Positions 1 to 8,788 are shown, counted from the first letter of the stretch. The stretch: DNA of 64,000 bases from Occultella kanbiaonis (GCF_009708215.1 NZ_CP046175.1:1054001-1118000), one strand, 5' to 3'. Program-made: numbers and translations. Notes: a model not told the origin generated them from the letters alone.

Positions 1-800
1 CAGTCGGCCCCGTTGAGATCGTCCTCGCTCGGCCGGCTCGCGGATCCGGACCGGGCGGACGTGCACATCAGCACCGGCGCGTCCACGTCGAGCCCGCGTG
101 CGATCCGGGCATGGCCGCGGCGGATCGCGCGCAGCCACCCGGCGTGGACGTCGAAACCCTCGAACGGCTTCCAGGCGAGGTCGTAGTCGTGCGGGCCGCC
201 GGTGGAGACGTGCAGGTGCCGACCGTAGTCCTCGCCGAGGCTGCCGACGTTCAGATGGGGCACCCTGGGCGCGATGAGGTCCACGACCCGCGTGGCGATC
301 ACCCGGTTGAACCAGTTCTCGTTGAGGTCGAACCACGGACTGTTCAGGACCAGGGCGTCCACGGCTCCGGGATGGTCGCTCGCGTACAGCGTCGTGACCA
401 GTCCGCCGGTCGAGTGACCGAGCAGAACGACCGCGCGGTACCCCTCGGCGCGGATCGAGGCGAGCGCGGCGTCCAGCTCCTCGTCGTAGCTGCGCAGGTC
501 CTCGACCCAGCCGGGTTGGCGGCCGGGCCGGATCGACCGGCCGTAGTCGCGCAGGTCGAGCGCGAAGAAGTCGTAGCCGTGCGCCGCCCAGGCGGCCGCA
601 TGGTCGGCCTGGAAGAAGTAGTCGCAGAACCCGTGCACGTACAGGACCGCGACGTCCCGGGTGCGCTCGGCGCCCAGCCGGACCAGCGTCGCGACCGGTG
701 GCCCGGCCGCAGCGCCGTCGGGGGCGAGCGTGATCGTCCGGGCGGTGAACTCCCCGCCGAGCACGTCGGGAACGGGAGCGTCGAGACTTGTCACGGACAC
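1..800 (-). CDS. Alpha/beta hydrolase, C-terminus cut by window edge
   Basis: The frame is open from a GTG at 800 to the left edge, giving about 266 residues without a stop. It reads as a serine hydrolase of the alpha/beta fold (lysophospholipase/serine aminopeptidase style): an oxyanion-hole VHGF segment near residue 55 and a nucleophile elbow GHSTGG with Ser near residue 130. The acid and histidine of the triad would lie at or beyond the edge. The GTG at 800 is preferred over one at 794 because a GGAGGTG Shine-Dalgarno ends about 9 bases upstream. No signal peptide is apparent, so it is probably cytoplasmic; the substrate is unknown. It is transcribed toward the left edge, in the same direction as the MFS gene at 904-2253, about 100 bp downstream of that gene's stop. 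Confidence 0.85.
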   Translation of the reverse strand, partial: MSVTSLDAPVPDVLGGEFTARTITLAPDGAAAGPPVATLVRLGAERTRDVAVLYVHGFCDYFFQADHAAAWAAHGYDFFALDLRDYGRSIRPGRQPGWVEDLRSYDEELDAALASIRAEGYRAVVLLGHSTGGLVTTLYASDHPGAVDALVLNSPWFDLNENWFNRVIATRVVDLIAPRVPHLNVGSLGEDYGRHLHVSTGGPHDYDLAWKPFEGFDVHAGWLRAIRRGHARIARGLDVDAPVLMCTSARSGSASRPSEDDLNGAD

Positions 801-903
801 ATCATCCCCCACCTCCGCCCCCGGCGGGGCGGGGGTACGGCCGTGCGGCGGATGGACCGGACGAGGCGCACCGGCGCCTCCGCGAGCGGTTGGGTCCGGG
901 CGG

Positions 904-2253
904 TCAACTCGTGCCGAACCGCGCGGCATGGGCGGTCCAACCGGACTCTGCGGGCAGCGCCCTCAGGCCGCGGTTGGTGATCGCCAGGAGTGTCGCGACG
1001 GCACAGAGCGCCGCGCAGACGGCAATCGTGCCCTCGCGTCCGATCCAGGCGAGCCCGAAGCCCGCGATCAGCGGACCGAGCGGCATCGCCCCGATCCCGA
1101 GGACCATGGACGCACTGTTCGCCCGGCCGAGGAGTTCGCTCGGCGTCGCGACCATGAAGTACCCCATCAGAGCCGCGTTCAGGGCGGGGACGGCGAGCAC
1201 CGAGGCCGCGAGCACGGCGGTGATCGCCCAGACCGAGTCCACGAGCGAGAGGGAGTAGGCGCCGACGGCCGCCACGGTCAGCCCCACGATCGTCAGTGCG
1301 CCGGCCGGCACCCGGGACACCAGCATCGGCGCGACGACAGCCCCGAGCAGCATCGCGGCACCCGCCCCGGCCGAGACCCAACCGATCGCAGCCGGCGACT
1401 GCCCGTCCTGCTGCAACGCGTACACCACGGTCGTGATGGCAGCGTTGAAGCCGAGGTTGATGATCGTGGACACCAGCAGGACGCCGCGCAGGTCCGTGCG
1501 GGAGAGCAGCCAGGCGAAGCCGGCGCGCAGCTCCGCGAGCGCGTTCCGCTCGGGTGCCCGCGCACCCGCCGTGGCGGTGCCCGCGGCGGGCGTGGCCGGG
1601 ACGTCCGGGTCGGTCGGAGGGTGTGCCTCGGGCGCGGGGTTCGCCTCGGCCGCACGCGACGACCGGCCGAGCCACCACGCGGCGACCGCCGCGATCAGGT
1701 GACAGGCGGTCATGGCGGCGCCGACCACCCAGCCGCCGACTGCGAGCAGGGCGCCGCCGAGAGGGCCGCCGGCGAGCTGGAGCACGGCGTCCCGTCCCTG
1801 GTTCGCCGCCTGGGCGCGGCCCATCGCGCCGTCCGGCACGACCTCCTTCAGGGCGCTCTCGCCGGCGACGTCGAAGAGGCCGGTGCGCGCCGCAAGTCCC
1901 ACGGCGACGACCAGGAGGGTCGTGAACGTGAGGGCGTCTCGGAGTGCGAGCAGGGTGAACGAGCCGGCGATCACGACGCCGACGGACGAGCCGAGCACCA
2001 TCAGGGCGATCCGGCGGTACCGGTCCGCGATGACGCCGCCGGCCAGCGTGGTCAGCGCGCGCACGGCCAGGGCCACGGCGCCGATGATGCCGGCCCGGGC
2101 CGGGTCGTTCGTGACGATCAGGGCGAGGAGGGGGACCGCGAAGGAGAACAGGGCGGCCGCGAGCCCCTTGCTGGTGTCACTGATCAGCCAGGTGAGATAC
2201 CGCGTGTTGCGCAGCAGCGACGGGGGCGCAGCAACGGTTGCGTCGGGGAGCAT
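904..2253 (-). CDS. MFS family transporter, probable drug/metabolite efflux
   Basis: This is a 449-residue integral membrane protein with the hydrophobic periodicity of a 12-helix major facilitator. The early loop contains the GxxADRYRRR-like segment (VIADRYRRIAL) expected between helices 2 and 3, and a charged Pro/Ala-rich central loop separates the two halves. The start is ATG 2253, because upstream residues in the frame are arginine-rich noise. It is divergent from an ArsR-type regulator whose gene starts 75 bp away. The shared spacer holds two TTGCGCAA palindromes, so the regulator very probably represses this gene. This is the typical arrangement for efflux pumps, but the substrate cannot be read from sequence. 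A second pair of the same architecture lies at 41.9-43.9 kb. Confidence 0.9.
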   Translation of the reverse strand: MLPDATVAAPPSLLRNTRYLTWLISDTSKGLAAALFSFAVPLLALIVTNDPARAGIIGAVALAVRALTTLAGGVIADRYRRIALMVLGSSVGVVIAGSFTLLALRDALTFTTLLVVAVGLAARTGLFDVAGESALKEVVPDGAMGRAQAANQGRDAVLQLAGGPLGGALLAVGGWVVGAAMTACHLIAAVAAWWLGRSSRAAEANPAPEAHPPTDPDVPATPAAGTATAGARAPERNALAELRAGFAWLLSRTDLRGVLLVSTIINLGFNAAITTVVYALQQDGQSPAAIGWVSAGAGAAMLLGAVVAPMLVSRVPAGALTIVGLTVAAVGAYSLSLVDSVWAITAVLAASVLAVPALNAALMGYFMVATPSELLGRANSASMVLGIGAMPLGPLIAGFGLAWIGREGTIAVCAALCAVATLLAITNRGLRALPAESGWTAHAARFGTS

Positions 2254-2281
2254 GACCGCAACCCTAGATCCGCAAGGAAGA

Positions 2282-2303
2282 TTGCGCAATAGTGTTTGCG
2301 CAA
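2282..2303. promoter_or_regulatory. Twin-palindrome operator between MFS and ArsR-type genes
   Basis: Two perfect 8-bp palindromes TTGCGCAA lie at 2282-2289 and 2296-2303. Their centres are 14 bp apart, and both sit in the 75-bp spacer between divergent starts. The position and symmetry fit an operator for the winged-helix regulator at 2329. This assignment is inferred from layout only. Confidence 0.6.
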
Positions 2304-2328
2304 GATTTGGTGGGGATATGCTCGAACC

Positions 2329-2961
2329 ATGTCGGACACGGAGGACGAGCGCATGGAGGAGGCTGCGCCGGCGGCCAACCACGGGCACGAGGGTGGGCTC
2401 TGGAGCGAGGCCGTGATGACGTCGGCGATGCTCAAGGCGCTGGCGCACCCGCTCCGGCGGCGGATCACGAAGGTGCTCACCCAGCGGGAGTTCGCGCGCG
2501 CCGCGGACGTTGCCGCGGATCTCGATGAGCCGGCGAACAGCGTCAGCTTCCACCTGCGCGTCCTCGCGGACGCCGGCCTGATCGTGGAGGCTCCCGAGCG
2601 GGCCCGGGACCGACGCGACCGGGTGTGGACCCGCGTGCCGGGCGCCTACAGCCTCGGCACCCCCGAACATCCCGTGGAGGACGAGATGCTCGGGGGCGTC
2701 CTCATGCGCACCGTGATCGACGACCACCACGAACTCGTGCGCCGGGTGGCAGCCTGGGCCCCGGAGTACGTCACCGGCCGCGCGACGGACGTGCACGCGC
2801 TGTTCACCCAGCGGACGGTCCGCCTCACCGAGGCCGAGTTCGACGCGATGATGACGAAGGTCGAGGACGTGATGCGGGCAGCCGTCGACGCGCACGATCC
2901 CGATGACCCGGACGGCCGGGTCTGGGAGATCGACACCGTCGCGGCGGACAACACGATCTGA
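2329..2961 (+). CDS. ArsR-type winged-helix transcriptional regulator
   Basis: This 210-residue DNA-binding protein carries a winged HTH at about residues 33-90. It begins with the family hallmark KALAHPLRRRI and a recognition region of the type NSVSFHLRVLADAGL. The C-terminal half is acidic and helical, probably for dimerisation or effector sensing. No cysteine metal site is evident, so it is unlikely to be a metal sensor. ATG 2329 is chosen; an in-frame TTG at 2296 lies inside the operator and would add an implausible Trp-rich leader. The gene is divergent from the MFS gene and likely represses it and itself through the TTGCGCAA pair. The 190-residue regulator at 43343 has the same domain layout. 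Confidence 0.85.
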   Translation: MSDTEDERMEEAAPAANHGHEGGLWSEAVMTSAMLKALAHPLRRRITKVLTQREFARAADVAADLDEPANSVSFHLRVLADAGLIVEAPERARDRRDRVWTRVPGAYSLGTPEHPVEDEMLGGVLMRTVIDDHHELVRRVAAWAPEYVTGRATDVHALFTQRTVRLTEAEFDAMMTKVEDVMRAAVDAHDPDDPDGRVWEIDTVAADNTI

Positions 2962-3086
2962 TCGGTGCCGGGTGGCGCGGCCGCGATGGTGCGCCGGGTC
3001 CTGCCGCACGCACCACCGCACGCTCGTGCGCGGCGCCACCTGGCAGACTGAGCGGTTCGTGGGTCGCGATGTCTCGGAGGTGCCGC

Positions 3087-3575
3087 GTGGTCCCGTCACG
3101 CCAGGTCGTACGCCCGGCCCGCGACGGCGATCTCATGGCCCTCCAGGAGCTCGCGCGGCGCACGATCGATGCGAGCTATCGACCGTTCCTGGGCGACGAG
3201 AACGTCGATGCCTTCGTCGGCTCGGGTGCCTCGGACGAGCACGTCGCGGGCCACCTCAGGCGGGGGCAGGTGCTCTGCCTGGAGGCTGCGGGGACGATCG
3301 TCGGGCTCGCCGTCGTCGAAGGGCCGACGGTCGACCTGCTCATGGTCGACGTCCGACGGCATCGCGAGGGCCTGGGCACAGCGCTCCTGGCCCGGGTCGA
3401 GGAGTTGCTGTTCGTGCAGTACGAGTCGGTCCGGCTCGAGACCTTCGTCGGGAACACGGCGGCCCTCGCCTTCTACGAAGCGTGCGGCTGGTCGGTGACC
3501 AGCCGCACGCCTTCGGACAGCGCCATGCCCGACCGGCTCGAGCTCGTCAAGCACCGCCCGGTCGACGCCACCTAG
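3087..3575 (+). CDS. GNAT family N-acetyltransferase
   Basis: This is a 162-residue single-domain GCN5-related acetyltransferase. The acetyl-CoA loop is RHREGLGTA (about residues 91-99), followed by the usual NTAALAFYEACGW stretch near the C-terminus that forms the end of the fold. GTG 3087 is preferred to ATG 3069 because GGAGGTG lies just ahead of it, inside the longer frame. The acceptor substrate is unknown. Its stop codon overlaps the stop of the convergent cysteine-desulfurase-like gene (shared CTAG at 3572-3575), so the two transcripts run into each other. Confidence 0.85.
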   Translation: MVPSRQVVRPARDGDLMALQELARRTIDASYRPFLGDENVDAFVGSGASDEHVAGHLRRGQVLCLEAAGTIVGLAVVEGPTVDLLMVDVRRHREGLGTALLARVEELLFVQYESVRLETFVGNTAALAFYEACGWSVTSRTPSDSAMPDRLELVKHRPVDAT

Positions 3576-4969
3576 TGCGCGACGGCGGCGAGCACCTCGG
3601 CGACCGACGGTGCGGGGCCGCAGCCCGCGCCCGCGGCGGCGGTCGCCAACACCGAAGGGGCGTCGGAGTCCGCGTGCAGTGCCTGCAGCAGTGCGATCGC
3701 CTCGGGGAGCTCGCGCTGGTCGTCGCGCGGCTGCCAGCGGCCGCCCACGACCTCGTAGTCCGACCGGGGTCCGGTGCCGACGAACTCGGACACGCCCCGG
3801 ACGAGCCGGTCGACGTCCTCCTCGGTGGTACCCAGGCCGATGCTGGCCCGCAGGCCGGCTTCGACGCCCCTGGCCTCGAGCAGGGGGTGCGCGCAGAACC
3901 GCCCGTCGCGAACGCCGATGCCGTGCTCGGCGGACAGGTACGCCGCCACCAGGCCGGCGTCGTGGCCTGCCACGGTGAAGGAGACCACGCTCACCGGGTC
4001 CGCGGAGTCCGACCAGAGCCGTAGCACCTGCACGCCCGGGATCTCGGTCAGCGCGGACACCAGGCGTTCCCGCAGCGCACCGTCGTGCTCGGCGAGGCGA
4101 TCCGCGACGGCGGTCAGCTCGGTCGCCGCGACCCCGAGGGCCAGGGCTCCGATCACGTTCGGGCTGCCCGCCTCGTGCCGCTGCGGCGCCGGCTCCCACG
4201 AGGTGTGGCCGACCGTGACATTCGTGACCGCGCCGCCGCCGGCGAGGTAGGGGCGGCCGGCGTCAAGCCAGTCCCGCCGACCGATCAGCGCGCCCGCGCC
4301 GTACGGCGCGTACAGCTTGTGTCCCGAGACGGCGACGTAGTCCGCGCCCGTCTCGGTCAGGGAGAACGGCCGGTGCGGCGCCAGTTGGGCGGCGTCCACG
4401 ACCACCCTCGCTCCCGCCGCGTGCGCCAGGGCGACCACCTCCGCGACCGGCAGTGACTCGCCGGTCACGTTCGAGGCGCCGGTGATCGCCACCAGCCGGT
4501 AGTTCCGCGTCGCGAGGGCGTTGGTCAGGGCCTCGAGGGTCGCGGCGACAGTCCCGCGTGCCTTCAGCACGTCAGCGCCGATCCGCTGCCAGGGCAGCAG
4601 GTTCGCGTGGTGCTCGATGTCCAGGACCAGGACTCGGGCGCCGTCCGGCACGCACCCGGCGAGCAGGTTCAGCGAGTCGGTCGTGTTGCGGGTGATCACC
4701 ACGACGTCGTCCTCCCGGGCGCCCACGAACCGGCCGATCGCCGTCCGCGACTGCTCGTAGAGGGCCGTGGAGACCTGGGACAGGTACCCGGCGCCGCGGT
4801 GCACCGACGCATACAGGGGCAAGGCCCGGGTGACGGCCTCGGCAACGGCGGCCAGTGCCGGGGCGCTCGCGGCGTAGTCGAGGTTCGCGTACCGCACGGT
4901 CGCGGCGCCGTCGAGCGGGACCGTCAGCGGGACTCGGGTCTCGGAGCCGACGAGGGGGAGTAGTGCCAT
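3572..4969 (-). CDS. Cysteine desulfurase-like class V aminotransferase
   Basis: This 465-residue PLP enzyme is of the NifS/SufS/aminotransferase class V fold. The Schiff-base lysine is in SGHKLYAPYG (Lys 218), and the cofactor Asp is in VVDAAQLAPH (Asp 192). The N-terminal NLDYAASAP element is typical of cysteine desulfurases. About 60 residues follow the canonical C-terminus and resemble a small accessory extension. ATG 4969 has GGAGG 7 bases upstream. The mRNA begins with a SAM-IV-type riboswitch, so expression should fall when S-adenosylmethionine is plentiful, tying the enzyme to cysteine/methionine sulfur flow rather than general Fe-S assembly. No suf genes are adjacent. It could instead act on another sulfur amino acid such as a C-S lyase substrate. 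Confidence 0.85.
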   Translation of the reverse strand: MALLPLVGSETRVPLTVPLDGAATVRYANLDYAASAPALAAVAEAVTRALPLYASVHRGAGYLSQVSTALYEQSRTAIGRFVGAREDDVVVITRNTTDSLNLLAGCVPDGARVLVLDIEHHANLLPWQRIGADVLKARGTVAATLEALTNALATRNYRLVAITGASNVTGESLPVAEVVALAHAAGARVVVDAAQLAPHRPFSLTETGADYVAVSGHKLYAPYGAGALIGRRDWLDAGRPYLAGGGAVTNVTVGHTSWEPAPQRHEAGSPNVIGALALGVAATELTAVADRLAEHDGALRERLVSALTEIPGVQVLRLWSDSADPVSVVSFTVAGHDAGLVAAYLSAEHGIGVRDGRFCAHPLLEARGVEAGLRASIGLGTTEEDVDRLVRGVSEFVGTGPRSDYEVVGGRWQPRDDQRELPEAIALLQALHADSDAPSVLATAAAGAGCGPAPSVAEVLAAVAH

Positions 4970-5004
4970 GTGAGAGCCTCCAGATCGCTGTGGGACCCGT
5001 GGCG

Positions 5005-5122
5005 GGTCCGCGCTTGCCGGCGCCACCGCGGCACCGACCCGGTCGTCACCCGGGGCACCCCACCGCGGTTGGAGGGTTGCCGGCCAGCAAGCCGGGGCTA
5101 CGCGCTGGCACTCATGACCTAC
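5005..5122 (-). ncRNA. SAM-IV-type S-adenosylmethionine riboswitch
   Basis: On the minus strand the leader reads GGTCATGAGTGCCAGCG (5119-5103), then the G-rich core with GCCCCGGCTTGCTGGC, a CGGCAACCCTCC segment, and GGTGGGGTGCCCCGGGTGA closing back to GACC. This order of conserved blocks is what I know of the SAM-IV class, found mainly in actinobacteria. It lies 36-150 bases upstream of the cysteine-desulfurase-like start. Because the SD (4977-4981) lies just past the element, control may be translational. Boundaries are approximate. Confidence 0.88.
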
Positions 5123-5428
5123 CCGGCATGATGCCACGGGAACCCCGGCCGGTGGGCCGAACGGCGCCCGGTGTCCGCATGATGGACGCCACCGGCGGGC
5201 GTGCGTGCGACTGAGGTGCGGACGATCCCCCGAGCGCCCGCTCGGCCGTCGGCGGAGGACCCCTTACCTCTGTGACGGGTGCCGGATCCGGCATCCCTTA
5301 CTCGCTCAGCCGACCCCTCAGTGCGCGGGTAAGGGGTCGGCCCCCGAGGGCCCGCGTGACCACCCGATACCTGACCCCTGTGCCTCAGCGGCACCGTATC
5401 GGTCATGGGAACGAGCAAGGAGCACATC
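5123..5428. other. Intergenic region with hairpin, no gene seen
   Basis: This is the divergent spacer between the SAM-IV leader and the small protein at 5429. No credible coding frame is present. It contains a perfect 9-bp stem, CCGACCCCT (5310-5318) and AGGGGTCGG (5332-5340), with a 13-base loop. Short CCCTTAC repeats sit just upstream of the stem. Promoters for both flanking genes must lie here, but I cannot pick convincing -35/-10 boxes. Confidence 0.5.
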
Positions 5429-5617
5429 ATGGAACCGAATCTGGACATCCTGAACGCCGACCTGGCGTACCGGCGCGAGCACCTGCTGTCGGAACTCGGC
5501 TCCCGTCAGCGGAACTCACGCCACAGCGGCGTGCGCCGCCTGATCGAGGAGCGCCGGGTCCGGCGGGCGGCCGCGGCGCGCGGTCTCGACCCCGCGGACC
5601 TGATCAAGCGGGCCTGA
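5429..5617 (+). CDS. Small basic protein of unknown function (62 aa)
   Basis: ATG 5429 is preceded by AAGGAG at a good distance. An in-frame ATG at 5405 lacks one. The product is 62 residues. An N-terminal half with helical heptad-like leucines is followed by an Arg-rich helix (RRLIEERRVRRAAAARG) and ends in DLIKRA. The strong positive charge suggests nucleic-acid or ribosome contact, but no family is recognised. It precedes the LuxR-type regulator by about 90 bases on the same strand and may share a transcript, although hairpins lie between them. Confidence 0.6.
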   Translation: MEPNLDILNADLAYRREHLLSELGSRQRNSRHSGVRRLIEERRVRRAAAARGLDPADLIKRA

Positions 5618-5646
5618 GCGGGCCGGGCGTGGCGGCCGTCGTGGAG

Positions 5647-5721
5647 CCGTGGGGCGGATATACATCCGTCCCCACGGAGCCGACCCGTGACAAGATCTCG
5701 GATGTGGCACGGGTCGGCTCC
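5647..5721 (+). promoter_or_regulatory. Tandem hairpins at the LuxR regulator start
   Basis: Two strong inverted repeats abut. The first is CCGTGGGGCGGAT (5647-5659) with ATCCGTCCCCACGG (5664-5677), having one bulged base and a 4-base loop. The second is a perfect 14-bp repeat, GGAGCCGACCCGTG (5676-5689) with CACGGGTCGGCTCC (5708-5721), enclosing 18 bases. The candidate GTG start at 5704 sits in the loop of the second repeat, so the structure could gate translation or mark an operator. Confidence 0.55.
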
Positions 5722-8700
5722 GAGATCGCGCTGGTAGCGCGCGGTGACGAACTCGCGCGCCTCCGCGAGATCTGGGCGCAGGCTGCCGCCGGCTCGGCAG
5801 CGGCCGTCCTGCTCCCCGGTGACGCGGGAGTGGGCAAGACGCGGCTCGTGACCGAGTTCGCGGCCGAGGTCCGAGCCGGCGGCGGCTACGTGCTCACGGG
5901 CCACTGCGTCGGCCTCGGCGAGTCGGCCCCGCCCTACCTTCCCGTCGTGGAGATCCTCGAACAGATCCGAGACGCCGATCCCGGGATCCTCGAGGACCGG
6001 CAGGCGCTGGCGACCCTGGTGAGCCGCTCGGGCACCGACCGTCCCACCGAGCAGCTGCCGCTGTTCGACTCCTTCCTCGGCGTGCTCACCACCCTCAGTG
6101 CGGAGCGCCCGGTCCTGCTCGTGATCGAGGACCTGCACTGGTCCGACCCGTCCACGCGGGACCTGATCACGTTCCTGGTCGCGCGGATGTCCGAGCAGCG
6201 CCTCACGGTGGTGCTGACCTACCGCTCGGACGACCTGCACCGGCGGCACCCCGTGCGGCCGATGACCGTGGAGCTGGGGCGGATGCGCCGGGTCGAACGC
6301 CTCGAGCTCGACCCGTTCTCACCCGAGGAGGCGCGGGCCTTCGCGCGAGAACTGGCCCTGCTCGACCACCTCGGCACCGGTGCCGATGAGCACCTGATCG
6401 CCGACATCGCCCGCCGCTCCGAGGGGAACGCCTTCTTCGCCGAGGAACTGCTCTCCAGTGCCCGCTCGGCCACCGGCCTTGGCGACGCCCTCGCCGACGT
6501 CCTGCTCGGCCGCATCGAACGGCTCGGTCCGAACGCGCAGCGACTAGTGCGCACCGCCGCGGTCTCCGGCCAGCGCCGGATCCGGCACAGCACCCTCCGG
6601 GCGGTTCTCGATCTGACCGACGACGAGCTCGAGGAGGCCCTGCGCGACTGCGTCCAACTGCACGTGCTGGTCGCCGATCCCGACGGCGATGCCTCCTACG
6701 AGTTCCGGCACGCCCTGCTCCGCGAGGCGGCGTACTCCGACCTCCTGCCCGGCGAGCGCACCCGCATCCACGCGGCCTACGCCAGCCTGCTCGCGCACCT
6801 GCGGCTGTCCGGCTGGCGGGGCGCACAGGCCTACCACGCGAGCCGGGCGAACGACCTGCCCACCGCGTTGGCCGCGCACGTGGGTGCCGCGGACGAAGCC
6901 GCTCAGGTCGGAGCGACCGCCGACACGCTCGCGCACCTGGAGAGCGCACTGGCCCTGTGGCAGGCCGTACCGGACCCGGCCACGGTGAGCGGCACCGACG
7001 AACTCCATCTGACCATCCGGGCCTCGGATGCCGCGGTCGCCGCCGGGCAGGTGGACCGGTCCCTCGCGTTCGCACGGGCCGCTCTCAAGCTCGCCGACGC
7101 CGACGGCGACATCGTTGCGCGAGCCTCGGTGCGCCGTCGCCTCGCCAAGATCCTCTATTCGGTGGATCAGTGGCAGGAGGCACAGTCGGTCATCACCGAG
7201 GCCTGGGATCTGATCCGCGACGAGCCCACGAGTTCCGAACGCGCCTGGGTGCTGAGCACGCTCGCGTTCGGGGAGTTGAAGGACTCGAGCCGCGGCTACG
7301 CCGAGGCTGCGATCGCGGATGCCCGTGCCAGCGGGGACGGCGGCGCGGAGGCGGACGCGCTGACCACCCTGGCCTACATGCAGCTGAGCGACGGTGAGGT
7401 CGCCCGCGCCCTGACCACCCTCGAGGAGGCTCGCACACGAGCGGCCGAGGTGGGTGCCTTCGAGGTGGAGCTGCGCGCCGTGTTCAACCTGACGGTGGGC
7501 CAGTTCGAGCTCGGCGAGCTCGAAGCGGCCGCGATGCAGCTCGACCGGGGTCTGGCTCGGGCCGCGGAGACCGGACTGACCTGGGCAACCTACGGTCGGG
7601 AGCTCGCCTGGATCGCGGTGCACGTGAACTACGCGCGCGGTGCCTGGGATCTGGTCGAGCAGCTGGCGAGCCCTCCGGGCGAGCAGGCACCGGACTGGAT
7701 CTCGGGCGTGCTGGCCGCGTCCGCCGGGCTGCTCGCGGCCAGTCGCGGCGAGTGGGAGAAGGTCGAGGCCGCACTGGACCGGGTCGACACCTGGGTGCTC
7801 GCCGACGACGAGCCGCTGAAGATCGCGCTGTTCGCCCGCGCCGAACGTGACCTCTGGCAGCACCGCCCGGCGGAGGTGACGGCTCCCGTCGCGGCTGCGA
7901 TCGCCGGCAACCTGCACAACGCGATGGGCTCGACCGCCGATCTCGAACCGCACGACCCGGACGAGGACGAGCCGCCGATGCTGGCGCTCATCCACGTCGC
8001 CGCGGTCGGCATCACCGCCCAGGCCGACCTCGCCGCGCGGGCCCGCCAGGTCCACGACCGCGACGCCGAACGGGCGGCGGTCGCCACCGGGGAACGCTTC
8101 CTCGCCGTCGCCGAGGACGCGGCGGAACGCGGCCGGCCGCGCGCGGCCACCATCGGACCGGAGGGCCTCGCCTGGCTGGCCCGGTGCCGGGCCGAGGCGA
8201 GCCGGATGCGTGGCGAGTACGACCCGGCGCCGTGGCGCGCACTCGTCGACGCCTTCGGCTACGGCGACAGCTACCAGCAGGCGATCGCGCGCTGGCGCCT
8301 GGCCGAGGTGCTGCTCGCGCTCCGCGCGGAGGGTGGGCCGGTGGGAGCCTCGGCGATGGCCCGGCCGGGCCAGGAGTCGGACGATGACGCCGGGCCGGAG
8401 TCCGATGCCGACGACGGTGGGGACGAACTCCTGGACGCGCTCGCGACCGCGCGGACGCTGCGTGCACGGCCCCTCGAGGAGGCCCTGCTCGCGACGGCGC
8501 GCCGGTACCGACTGAACGTGCCCGGCCAGCGCGCCGCCGCCGTCGCGCTGCTCACCCCGCGCGAACAGTCGGTCCTCGAGCTCGTTGCGCAGGGGCTCAC
8601 GAACCGGGCGGTCGGGACGGAGCTGTTCATCAGTGAGAAGACGGTGAGCGTGCACCTGAGCCGGGTCATGGCCAAGCTCGACGTGAGCAGCCGGACCGAG

Positions 8701-8742
8701 GCGGTCGCCGTCGCCATGTCACGCGGAATCCTCGGAGGCTGA
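5704..8742 (+). CDS. Large LuxR-family AAA ATPase transcriptional regulator
   Basis: This is about 1012 residues with the MalT/LAL architecture. The N-terminal nucleotide-binding domain has Walker A GDAGVGKT (about 39-46) and a Walker B strand VLLVIEDLHW (about 140). A long TPR-like helical middle follows, and the C-terminal LuxR HTH covers the last 65 residues (LTPREQSVLELVAQGLTNRA, then SEKTVSVHLSRVMAKL). The start is uncertain: GTG 5704 immediately precedes the conserved region, while in-frame GTGs at 5629 and 5641 would add up to 25 residues. The protein would integrate ATP and an unknown ligand to activate promoters. Its target is not evident from neighbours. The leader is highly structured. 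Confidence 0.88.
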   Translation: MARVGSEIALVARGDELARLREIWAQAAAGSAAAVLLPGDAGVGKTRLVTEFAAEVRAGGGYVLTGHCVGLGESAPPYLPVVEILEQIRDADPGILEDRQALATLVSRSGTDRPTEQLPLFDSFLGVLTTLSAERPVLLVIEDLHWSDPSTRDLITFLVARMSEQRLTVVLTYRSDDLHRRHPVRPMTVELGRMRRVERLELDPFSPEEARAFARELALLDHLGTGADEHLIADIARRSEGNAFFAEELLSSARSATGLGDALADVLLGRIERLGPNAQRLVRTAAVSGQRRIRHSTLRAVLDLTDDELEEALRDCVQLHVLVADPDGDASYEFRHALLREAAYSDLLPGERTRIHAAYASLLAHLRLSGWRGAQAYHASRANDLPTALAAHVGAADEAAQVGATADTLAHLESALALWQAVPDPATVSGTDELHLTIRASDAAVAAGQVDRSLAFARAALKLADADGDIVARASVRRRLAKILYSVDQWQEAQSVITEAWDLIRDEPTSSERAWVLSTLAFGELKDSSRGYAEAAIADARASGDGGAEADALTTLAYMQLSDGEVARALTTLEEARTRAAEVGAFEVELRAVFNLTVGQFELGELEAAAMQLDRGLARAAETGLTWATYGRELAWIAVHVNYARGAWDLVEQLASPPGEQAPDWISGVLAASAGLLAASRGEWEKVEAALDRVDTWVLADDEPLKIALFARAERDLWQHRPAEVTAPVAAAIAGNLHNAMGSTADLEPHDPDEDEPPMLALIHVAAVGITAQADLAARARQVHDRDAERAAVATGERFLAVAEDAAERGRPRAATIGPEGLAWLARCRAEASRMRGEYDPAPWRALVDAFGYGDSYQQAIARWRLAEVLLALRAEGGPVGASAMARPGQESDDDAGPESDADDGGDELLDALATARTLRARPLEEALLATARRYRLNVPGQRAAAVALLTPREQSVLELVAQGLTNRAVGTELFISEKTVSVHLSRVMAKLDVSSRTEAVAVAMSRGILGG

Positions 8743-8788
8743 CCGCGGCGGGCGTGCCTGGGCGCGACCGGCCCAGGTGACGAGGCCC

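Noticed and set aside
661-2292. 543-residue plus-strand open frame over the MFS gene
   Set aside because: Its composition is Arg/Gly/Asp noise typical of the antisense of GC-rich genes; the minus-strand MFS frame has clear transmembrane pattern and operator context.
6544-8655. 703-residue minus-strand open frame over the LuxR regulator
   Set aside because: Shadow of the real plus-strand gene; no domains, no ribosome site.
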